Positions 5,278-10,399 of a stretch of 10,399 nucleotides of DNA are shown piece after piece. The translations under genes were made by a program, and so were the position numbers. Each line of letters starts with the position of its first letter. Positions within the stretch are counted from its first letter, which is position 1. The stretch covers positions 1-10,399 of the forward strand of contig JAPLTZ010000381.1 in assembly GCA_026397895.1 (NCBI GenBank). Reading direction: 5' to 3'. Under the pieces are notes generated by a model that was given only the letters and a program-made list of their open reading frames with translations, had not been told where the DNA came from and ran no database searches. This DNA is from Verrucomicrobiota bacterium (GTDB lineage: Bacteria > Verrucomicrobiota > Verrucomicrobiia > Limisphaerales > JAFMIX01).

Positions 5278-7776
5278 ATGCAACTAGATAAACTCACCAT
5301 CAAGTCGCGGGAAGCAGTAGCAGAATCCCAGCACATCGCGCGTGAACATTCACATCAGGAGATGGATGGTGAGCATCTGCTACTCGCGCTGCTTGGCCAG
5401 ACTGAAAGCCTCGTGCCGGAATTGCTAACGTGCGGAGGCGTCCTGCCCGCCAGGCTCCAGCCGGATCTGGAAAAGGAACTCGCGCGCCGCCACAAGATTC
5501 AAGGCGGCAACGACCCTTATGCCGGGCGCGACCTGCAAAAGGCACTCGACGCCGCGCAGTCCGAGGCGGGCAAGCTCAAAGATGATTACGTCAGCACCGA
5601 ACATCTGCTGCTCGGCCTGCTCGACGAGCCGAGTCCGTCGCTCAAGAAGATTTTCTCCGCGCACGGTCTCAAGCGCGACGCGGTGCTCAAGGCGCTTGCG
5701 GAATTGCGCGGCAACCAGCGCGTGACCGACCAGCGGCCGGAGGGAAAGTTTCAGGCATTGGAGAAATACGGACGCGATCTCACGGCGTTGGCGCGGCAGG
5801 GCAAGATTGATCCCGTTATAGGTCGCGACGAGGAGATCCGCCGCGTGATGCAGGTGTTGACGCGCCGCACGAAAAACAATCCGGTGCTCATCGGCGAACC
5901 GGGTGTGGGCAAGACAGCCATCGCCGAAGGTCTGGCGCGGCGCATCGTTAGTGGCGACGTTCCCGAATCGTTAAAAAACAAGCGGCTCGTGGCGATGGAT
6001 TTGAGCGCGATGATCGCCGGTGCGAAGTATCGCGGCGAATTTGAAGACCGGCTCAAGGCGTTCCTCAAGGAGATCACCGCGAGCGAAGGCAAAATTATTC
6101 TGTTCATCGACGAGCTGCACACCATCGTCGGCGCAGGCGCGGCGGAAGGCGCGACGGACGCGGCGAACATCATGAAACCGCAGCTCGCGCGCGGCGAATT
6201 GCGCTGCGTGGGCGCAACGACGCTGGACGAATATCGCAAGCACATCGAGAAAGACCCCGCACTTGAACGCCGTTTCCAGCCGGTGCTGGTGAACGAGCCG
6301 ACGGTCGAGGCAACCATCGCGATTCTGCGCGGACTGAAGGAACGTTACGAAGTGCATCACGGTGTGCGCATCCAGGACGCGGCGCTCGTGGCTGCGGCGA
6401 CATTTTCGCATCGCTACATCACGGATCGATTTTTACCGGACAAGGCGATTGATCTCGTGGACGAGGCGGCGTCGCGCATCAAGATGGAACTGGATTCCAA
6501 GCCCACTGAACTCGACCAACTTGACCGGCAGATTCTCCAGTTGGAAATTGAGCGCATGTCGCTCGCGAAGGAGAAGGACGATGCGAGCAAGGAACGGCTC
6601 AAGATCATTGATAAACAAGTCGCAAACTTGAAGGACAAATCCAAGGCGCTCACGGCGCAATGGCAGAATGAAAAGACGGCAGTCAATGCGGTGAGCATCG
6701 TGCTGGAAAAGAAGCTGGCGGCGATTGAGAAACAATCCACGCAGACTACGAAAACATCGTTGCTCCGTCAGGAAGTCACAGATGAAGACATCGCCAAAGT
6801 TGTCGCGGCGTGGACGCACATTCCGGTGTCGCGGATGCTCGAAGGCGAGCGAGAGAAGTTGCTCAAGATGGAGGAGCGGTTACGCGACCGCGTCATCGGG
6901 CAGGCGAAAGCCATCACGGCCGTATCCAATGCCGTGCGCCGTTCGCGCAGCGGACTGCAAGACCTGAATCGCCCCATCGGCTCGTTTATTTTTCTCGGGC
7001 CGACCGGCGTGGGCAAGACCGAGACCGCCCGCGCGCTCGCGGAATTTCTCTTCGACGACGAGCAATCCATGATTCGCATCGACATGAGCGAATACATGGA
7101 GAAACACACCGTCGCGCGGCTCATCGGCGCGCCGCCCGGCTATGTTGGTTACGAGGAAGGCGGGCAACTCAGCGAAGCCGTGCGCCGCAAACCTTACTCC
7201 GTGATCCTGTTCGACGAGATCGAGAAGGCGCATCACGACGTGTTCAACGTGCTCTTGCAAGTGCTCGACGATGGCCGGCTCACCGACGGTCAGGGCCGCA
7301 CCGTGGATTTCAAAAACACCATCGTCATCATGACCAGCAACCTCGGCTCGCCCATCATCCAGAAATATTTCATGGACGGCCACACGGACAAGTCCGCGCA
7401 TCAGGCGATGGAAGACAAGGTGCTGGCCGAGTTGAAGCAACATTTCCGCCCGGAATTCCTGAATCGCGTGGACGACGTGATCATTTTCCAAAGCCTCGAC
7501 GAAAGCGAACTGGCGCGCATCGTGGACATCCAGCTCGCGAGATTGGAACAACGCCTCGCGCAGCAAAATCTCACGCTCGACGTGGACGCCGCCGCGAAGA
7601 AACTGCTGGCCAGCGAAGGCTACGACCCGCAATTCGGCGCGCGCCCGCTCAAACGCGCGATTCAAGAACACCTGCTCGACCCGCTCGCGACGAAGCTGCT
7701 GGCGGGTGAATTCAAGCCGGGTGAGAAGATCAAAGTCAGCGCGAAGGAGGGTGTTTTGGTTTTCCGAAAGAAATGA
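5278..7776 (+). CDS. clpB: ClpB/Hsp104-type AAA+ protein disaggregase
   Basis: The 832-residue product is a hexameric ATP-driven chaperone that pulls polypeptides out of aggregates through a central pore, normally with DnaK, in the cytoplasm. Domains in order: a double Clp N-domain (about 1-145); AAA-1 with Walker A GEPGVGKT (206-213), pore-loop Y251, Walker B ILFIDEL (274-280) and arginine fingers R331-R332; a coiled-coil middle domain (about 405-495); AAA-2 with Walker A GPTGVGKT (574-581), Walker B VILFDEIE (642-649), pore-loop Y622 in GYVGY, arginine finger R730 and sensor-2 GARPLKR (787-793). The middle domain separates ClpB from ClpA, and no ClpP-binding IGF/IGL loop is seen. The middle domain is about 30 residues shorter than in E. 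coli ClpB: the usual motif-2 segment (RRxGD...SELQYG) is missing. Start ATG 5278 fits the family N-terminus; only a weak AGG precedes it. No dnaK or grpE is adjacent. Confidence 0.96.
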   Translation: MQLDKLTIKSREAVAESQHIAREHSHQEMDGEHLLLALLGQTESLVPELLTCGGVLPARLQPDLEKELARRHKIQGGNDPYAGRDLQKALDAAQSEAGKLKDDYVSTEHLLLGLLDEPSPSLKKIFSAHGLKRDAVLKALAELRGNQRVTDQRPEGKFQALEKYGRDLTALARQGKIDPVIGRDEEIRRVMQVLTRRTKNNPVLIGEPGVGKTAIAEGLARRIVSGDVPESLKNKRLVAMDLSAMIAGAKYRGEFEDRLKAFLKEITASEGKIILFIDELHTIVGAGAAEGATDAANIMKPQLARGELRCVGATTLDEYRKHIEKDPALERRFQPVLVNEPTVEATIAILRGLKERYEVHHGVRIQDAALVAAATFSHRYITDRFLPDKAIDLVDEAASRIKMELDSKPTELDQLDRQILQLEIERMSLAKEKDDASKERLKIIDKQVANLKDKSKALTAQWQNEKTAVNAVSIVLEKKLAAIEKQSTQTTKTSLLRQEVTDEDIAKVVAAWTHIPVSRMLEGEREKLLKMEERLRDRVIGQAKAITAVSNAVRRSRSGLQDLNRPIGSFIFLGPTGVGKTETARALAEFLFDDEQSMIRIDMSEYMEKHTVARLIGAPPGYVGYEEGGQLSEAVRRKPYSVILFDEIEKAHHDVFNVLLQVLDDGRLTDGQGRTVDFKNTIVIMTSNLGSPIIQKYFMDGHTDKSAHQAMEDKVLAELKQHFRPEFLNRVDDVIIFQSLDESELARIVDIQLARLEQRLAQQNLTLDVDAAAKKLLASEGYDPQFGARPLKRAIQEHLLDPLATKLLAGEFKPGEKIKVSAKEGVLVFRKK

Positions 7777-7828
7777 ATTACCTTCCGACATCCAAACAAG
7801 CAGGCAACCGCATTGCCCAGACAGGTGA

Positions 7829-7853
7829 ATTGGAGTCTTATTGAAAGTCCAAT
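7829..7853 (+). terminator. Imperfect hairpin after clpB
   Basis: ATTGGA (7829-7834) pairs with TCCAAT (7848-7853), and CTT/AAG extends the stem after a 2-nt bulge, leaving a 5-nt loop. It lies about 50 nt after the clpB stop. No T run follows, so it may be a factor-dependent or processing structure rather than an intrinsic terminator. Confidence 0.3.
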
Positions 7854-7879
7854 CAACCCATGACCTCCGCTATTTATCC

Positions 7880-7908
7880 TTGAATATACGGATTAAACAT
7901 CCTATATT
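7880..7908 (+). promoter_or_regulatory. Sigma70-like promoter of the AAA_14/DUF4143 gene
   Basis: TTGAAT (7880-7885) and TATATT (7903-7908) are separated by exactly 17 nt, close to the TTGACA/TATAAT consensus. Transcription would be expected to start near 7914-7916, only 2-4 nt before the ATG at 7918. No ribosome-binding site fits between them, so the message would be leaderless or nearly so. Confidence 0.6.
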
Positions 7909-7917
7909 ACCTGCATT

Positions 7918-9075
7918 ATGGATGCGCTCATTCAACGTCCGCGAGTGATGGAGGCCCTGCGGCAAGCCTTGAAGCGGTCGCCGATTGTTGCCCTTTTGGG
8001 GCCGCGCCAATGCGGCAAGACCACCTTGGCTCACCAATTGACCGGTGCTGACAGTCATTTTTTTGACTTAGAAAGCACGCTGGATCGTCAGGCGCTTTCG
8101 CTCGTGGCAGAGCGCACGCTCGCACCGCTTCGGGGGATGGTCGTCTTGGATGAGGTTCAAACCATGCCGCAGCTTCTGCCCGTGTTGCGGGTGCTCGCGG
8201 ATCGGCGCGAAACCCCCGCCCGCTTCCTGCTGCTGGGCAGTGCCTCACCTGATTTGATCCGGGGCGCGGCCGAGTCTCTGGCCGGCCGGGTGGCCTTCGT
8301 GCAACTGGGCGGTTTTGATGTGACGGAAACCGGGGTGGAAAGCACAGACAAGCTCTGGGAACGAGGCGGCTTTCCGCGCTCATTCCTGGCTCCGGATGAC
8401 GCCGGGAGTTATGCGTGGCGCCAGGATTTTATCGAGACGTTCCTCAGCCGGGATGCGGCGCGGTTTGGCATTGCCCTGCCACCCGAGGGATTGCGGCGAT
8501 TCTGGACGATGCTCGCCCATCTGCATGGCGGTTCACTTAATGCGGCGGAACTGGGGCGCGCGTTGAATCTCGACCAGAAGACCGCGAGTCGCTATGTGGA
8601 CATCCTGTGCGGCGCGTTTCTGGTGCGCCGCCTGCCGCCGTGGTTTGAAAACACCGGCAAGCGGCTGGTGAAAGCGCCCAAGATATACCTGCGGGACACC
8701 GGGTTACTGCATGCGCTGCTGGGATTGCGGACGCCGACGGAGGTGCGGTCACATCCGCGCCTCGGCGCGTCGTGGGAGGGTTTTGCCTTGGAACATACCA
8801 TCGGCCTATTAAATGCGGAACGGGACGCTTATTTTTGGGGAACCCATGGCGGGGCCGAGTTGGATCTGCTCATCACCCGGGGCGGAGCCAAGATCGGTTT
8901 TGAATTCAAATTCACCGAGTCGCCGGCCACCACCAAATCCATGCGCGTGGCGATGACGGATTTGAAGTTGAAACGGTTGTTCGTGGTTTATCCGGGCACG
9001 CGCCGATTTGAATTGGACGACGACATCATCGCGTTGCCGCTGGCGGGGCTGCTCGCAGAAGCCACGAGCTTGTAA
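7918..9075 (+). CDS. AAA_14 ATPase with C-terminal DUF4143 domain
   Basis: This 385-residue protein belongs to the widespread family of P-loop ATPases with a C-terminal DUF4143 domain, whose biological role is mostly unknown. Residues 1-135 form the AAA_14 core: Walker A GPRQCGKTT (28-36), Walker B MVVLDEVQ (74-81) and a sensor-like LLLGSASPDL (104-113). A linker with GGFPRSFL (150-157) leads to a winged-helix-like part (about 195-240, LNAAELGRALNLDQKTASRYVDIL). The DUF4143 end carries WEGFALE (286-292), then D316 in GAELDLLI and E329-x-K331 in GFEFKFTE, an arrangement resembling PD-(D/E)xK nucleases; cleavage activity is not established for the family. ATG 7918 is chosen because it gives the family N-terminus and directly follows a strong promoter; M11 (7948) is an alternative. 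It appears to be a single-gene unit between clpB and IS DNA. Members are often strain-variable and have been discussed as toxin-like or defence-like, but nothing here proves that. Confidence 0.9.
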   Translation: MDALIQRPRVMEALRQALKRSPIVALLGPRQCGKTTLAHQLTGADSHFFDLESTLDRQALSLVAERTLAPLRGMVVLDEVQTMPQLLPVLRVLADRRETPARFLLLGSASPDLIRGAAESLAGRVAFVQLGGFDVTETGVESTDKLWERGGFPRSFLAPDDAGSYAWRQDFIETFLSRDAARFGIALPPEGLRRFWTMLAHLHGGSLNAAELGRALNLDQKTASRYVDILCGAFLVRRLPPWFENTGKRLVKAPKIYLRDTGLLHALLGLRTPTEVRSHPRLGASWEGFALEHTIGLLNAERDAYFWGTHGGAELDLLITRGGAKIGFEFKFTESPATTKSMRVAMTDLKLKRLFVVYPGTRRFELDDDIIALPLAGLLAEATSL

Positions 9076-9083
9076 ATGCATAT

Positions 9084-9134
9084 TTTTACCTGCCAGTAAA
9101 ACTGCCAGTAAGAGTACCCTCGGAGCAGGTAAAA
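9084..9134. repeat. Inverted repeat with internal direct repeats after the ATPase gene
   Basis: TTTTACCTGC (9084-9093) is exactly complementary to GCAGGTAAAA (9125-9134), giving a 10-bp stem with a 31-nt loop. Overlapping it, CTGCCAGTAA occurs twice (9090-9099 and 9102-9111), 12 nt apart. The hairpin begins 8 nt after the ATPase stop and could act as a 3' end, but there is no T run on the right. It could equally mark an old element border. Confidence 0.55.
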
Positions 9135-9243
9135 GTAGTGACCGAGCAGCTGCCGAGTAACGCTTGACAGGGCCTGAAAACATTGCAAAATGCTCATGAA
9201 TTCAACTGAATTCCAGTCCGATTCCGACCCTCGCCTCCAGCCT
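9135..9243. other. Intergenic DNA with a short open frame and a possible promoter
   Basis: TTGACA (9164-9169) and CAAAAT (9186-9191) are 16 nt apart, and ATG 9196 follows almost at once. That frame runs MNSTEFQSDSDPRLQPRA and then passes into IS-like sequence before TGA 9307-9309, giving 37 codons. It resembles the start of a gene cut by insertion rather than a complete gene. CCGAG repeats flank CAGCTG at 9142-9157. No family is recognised. Confidence 0.3.
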
Positions 9244-9245
9244 AG

Positions 9246-9314
9246 AGCCTGTCATGCACTTTTGGCAAACAGGGAGTTCAGCATGAGCATGGCGAAGGCG
9301 AGCCAGTGATAACC
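9246..9314 (-). pseudogene. Probable 3' remnant of an IS transposase and its terminal repeat
   Basis: Read on the - strand, the sequence gives GYHWLAFAMLMLNSLFAKSA followed by a stop (9252-9254), a pattern resembling the C-terminal end of a DDE transposase. The stop overlaps AGCCTGTC (9246-9253); with G9245 this reads GAGCCTGTC on the + strand, which resembles the ends of IS5-superfamily elements. CTAG (9242-9245) at the edge resembles their usual YTAR target. The remnant stops where the IS3-type element is inferred to start. The call rests on about 20 residues and one short terminal motif, so it is tentative. Confidence 0.4.
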
Positions 9315-9368
9315 TGACAGTGGCCTTGCCTCGATTTGGTGGACAGGAGTCATGTGAATGTGTGAGCT

Positions 9369-9374
9369 AGGGAG
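9369..9374 (+). promoter_or_regulatory. Shine-Dalgarno site of IS3 orfA
   Basis: AGGGAG lies 7 nt before ATG 9382. This is the only strong ribosome-binding site in the window, and it decides the orfA start in favour of 9382 over the in-frame ATG at 9358, which lies upstream of it. Confidence 0.75.
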
Positions 9375-9381
9375 AACACAC

Positions 9382-9702
9382 ATGAAAACAGACCAAACCA
9401 CCACCAAATACAAACGCTACGACGCAGCCTTCAAGCACTCGGCCGTGGAGCATTGGATGCTCAGCGACAAGTCCGCCCGGATCATCGCCGGGGAACTGGG
9501 CATCAATGAGCAGAGCCTGCATAAATGGAAGCAACAGTTCAAGGTGCTGCCCGCCGGTCAGGTCGCCGGGACGTTGGAGCAACTGCAAGCGGAGAACCGG
9601 CGGCTGCAACGGGAGCTGCATCGGATGATGCAGCAGCGGGACATTCTAAAAAAAACCTTGGGCATAATCTCCGAACCGCCCGGCAACGGTTTGAGCGTAT
9701 AA
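9382..9702 (+). CDS. IS3-family transposase OrfA
   Basis: The 106-residue protein is the regulatory/DNA-binding first frame of an IS3-family element. Residues about 10-55 form the HTH_Tnp_1 helix-turn-helix (YKRYDAAFKHSAVEHW, then ARIIAGELGINEQSLHKWKQQF), which binds the terminal repeats. Residues about 65-92 form the leucine-zipper coiled coil (LEQLQAENRRLQRELHRMM) used for oligomerisation. The frame ends shortly after the A8 run (9648-9655) and stops at TAA 9700-9702. Ribosomes that slip back one base at that run enter the OrfB frame and make the OrfAB transposase. Length, domain order and overlap are all standard for the family. The good Shine-Dalgarno and the different start-site style contrast with the host genes, as expected for a transferred element. 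Confidence 0.93.
   Translation: MKTDQTTTKYKRYDAAFKHSAVEHWMLSDKSARIIAGELGINEQSLHKWKQQFKVLPAGQVAGTLEQLQAENRRLQRELHRMMQQRDILKKTLGIISEPPGNGLSV
9648..9654 (+). promoter_or_regulatory. Programmed -1 frameshift site (A_AAA_AAA) joining OrfA and OrfB
   Basis: In the OrfA frame the codons are CTA AAA AAA ACC, so the heptamer A_AAA_AAA (within a run of eight A) is correctly phased for simultaneous -1 slippage. The -1 frame is open from here through OrfB to the window end. This is the classic IS3-family arrangement. I did not identify a clear downstream stimulatory structure. Confidence 0.8.
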
Positions 9703-9707
9703 AAGTG

Positions 9708-10399
9708 ATGCAAACGGAGTATCCCATTGACCAGTTGTGCGCGACGCTGGCCGTCACCCGCAGCGGCTACCATGCGTGGGCGCGCCGCGCGCCGGGCGTC
9801 CGCGCCCAGGCCAATGCCGCGTTGCTGCCACTCATCACGCAAGCCCACCGGGAAAGCCGTCAGACCTACGGCAGTCCCCGCATCCGGAGCTGGCTGCGAA
9901 AACGCGGTCGGCATTGCGGGCGGAAGCGTGTTGCCAGATTGATGCAGGTGGCCGGGTTGAACAGCCGGCCCCGCCGCCGCTTCCGGCCGGTGAGCTTGAC
10001 CGACAGCAATCATAATTTGCCGGTAGCCCCGAATCGGCGGCGCGAACTGGGGTTCCCGCAGCAACGGGATGCGGTCTGGGTGGCGGACATCACCTATGTC
10101 GAGACGGGGGAAGGCTGGTTGTTTGTGGCCGGAGTTTTGGACCGCTGCACGCGCCGGTGCGTGGGCTGGGCCATGGCTGATACGCTGGCCACCACGCTGC
10201 CGTTGGCGGCACTGGATATGGCGCTGAAACAACGCCGCCCCACGGCCGGCCTGGTGCATCACCCGGCTCGCGGCGTGCAATATGTCAGCCGGGCCTACCG
10301 GCAACGGTTGGCGCTGGCGGGCGTCATTCCCAGCATGAGCCGCCCGGGCAACTGCTACGACAACGCCGCCATGGAAAGCTTCTGGAGCAGCCTCAAACG
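9708..10399 (+). CDS. IS3-family transposase OrfB, DDE integrase core, 3' partial, catalytic D replaced
   Basis: This frame, -1 relative to OrfA, encodes the catalytic part of the transposase and stays open to the last base; it is normally made as an OrfAB fusion. Numbering from ATG 9708: an HTH_21 segment (about 40-100, with YGSPRI at 54-59 and GRKRVARLMQVAGL), then the rve integrase core. The first catalytic aspartate is D127 in WVADITYV, and the glutamate is E223 in NAAMESFWSSLK. The second site normally reads HHSDRG, but here it is HHPARGVQY, with A187 (GCT at 10266-10268) in place of D. The spacing from A187 to E223 is 35 residues, the canonical DD(35)E distance, so the alignment is unambiguous. 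This copy is therefore probably unable to catalyse its own transposition. The rest of the protein and the right end of the element lie beyond the window. Confidence 0.9.
   Translation, partial: MQTEYPIDQLCATLAVTRSGYHAWARRAPGVRAQANAALLPLITQAHRESRQTYGSPRIRSWLRKRGRHCGRKRVARLMQVAGLNSRPRRRFRPVSLTDSNHNLPVAPNRRRELGFPQQRDAVWVADITYVETGEGWLFVAGVLDRCTRRCVGWAMADTLATTLPLAALDMALKQRRPTAGLVHHPARGVQYVSRAYRQRLALAGVIPSMSRPGNCYDNAAMESFWSSLK

Larger units (their letters stand above)
9315..10399 (+). mobile_element. IS3-family insertion sequence, left part (right end beyond the window)
   Basis: OrfA, a slippery site and OrfB are arranged as in the IS3 family. The left terminal repeat is inferred to start at TGACAGTGGCC (9315), because family ends begin with 5'-TG, usually TGA, and the start lies 67 nt before orfA, a normal spacing. 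TTTGGTGGACAG (9335-9346) also resembles family terminal repeats. The right repeat and target duplication lie outside the window, so the boundary is unconfirmed. Confidence 0.75.

Noticed and set aside
6880..7791. 303-codon - strand and 299-codon + strand frames inside clpB
   Set aside because: Both are shadows of the conserved ClpB AAA-2 coding frame; their translations are Arg/His-rich without domains.
9558..10304. 248-codon - strand frame opposite OrfA/OrfB
   Set aside because: It is antisense to transposase frames with clear HTH and DDE motifs and has no recognisable domain.
1..10399. CRISPR array or multi-gene defence island
   Set aside because: No regularly spaced repeats were seen, and the only possibly defence-related gene is the single AAA_14/DUF4143 ATPase.

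Overview
The window is GC-rich and densely coding, with mostly weak or absent Shine-Dalgarno sequences. It carries a Tat-type secreted GH1 glycosidase, a signal-peptide-bearing raffinose-synthase-like GH36 protein, and the tail of a secreted protein with an EF-hand-like DxDxDG loop. This combination suggests a member of the Verrucomicrobiota or a close PVC relative. That assignment is inference from gene style; no rRNA or other marker gene is present.

Layout. (1) Positions 1-4079, + strand: a tight three-gene run made of the C-terminus of a large exported protein (1-384), a secreted GH1 beta-glycosidase (404-1936) and a secreted GH36-type alpha-galactosidase/raffinose-synthase-family protein (1944-4079). 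Gaps are 19 and 7 nt, so this is probably one transcription unit for breakdown of plant- or algal-type oligosaccharides outside the cytoplasm. A weak terminator-like hairpin with a T8 run follows. (2) Positions 4080-5277: about 1.2 kb with no intact gene. It holds a tyrosine-recombinase pseudogene on the - strand with at least three frameshifts, one in-frame stop and a lost catalytic C-terminus. It also holds a perfect 10-bp-arm palindrome and an AT-richer stretch leading to clpB. (3) Positions 5278-7776: a full-length ClpB disaggregase whose middle domain lacks the usual motif-2 segment, preceded by an 8-bp-arm inverted repeat that may be an operator. (4) Positions 7918-9075: an AAA_14/DUF4143 ATPase behind a good TTGAAT-N17-TATATT promoter placed so close to the ATG that the mRNA would be almost leaderless. 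(5) Positions 9076-10399: accessory DNA. It contains short repeats and a hairpin, a probable remnant of one insertion sequence, and the left part of an IS3-family element whose OrfA/OrfB are joined by an A_AAA_AAA slippery site. Its OrfB has lost the second catalytic aspartate of the DDE triad. The element runs off the window end.

How the genes fit together: the two glycosidases plausibly act in sequence on secreted or periplasmic oligosaccharides. ClpB is an independent stress gene, and the ATPase appears to be a stand-alone gene with its own promoter. The recombinase pseudogene and the two IS traces show repeated insertion and decay around clpB and the ATPase. I see no convincing novel multi-gene system, CRISPR array, tRNA or rRNA. 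The most unusual features are the trimmed ClpB M-domain, the catalytic-site substitution in the IS3 transposase and the near-leaderless ATPase promoter.
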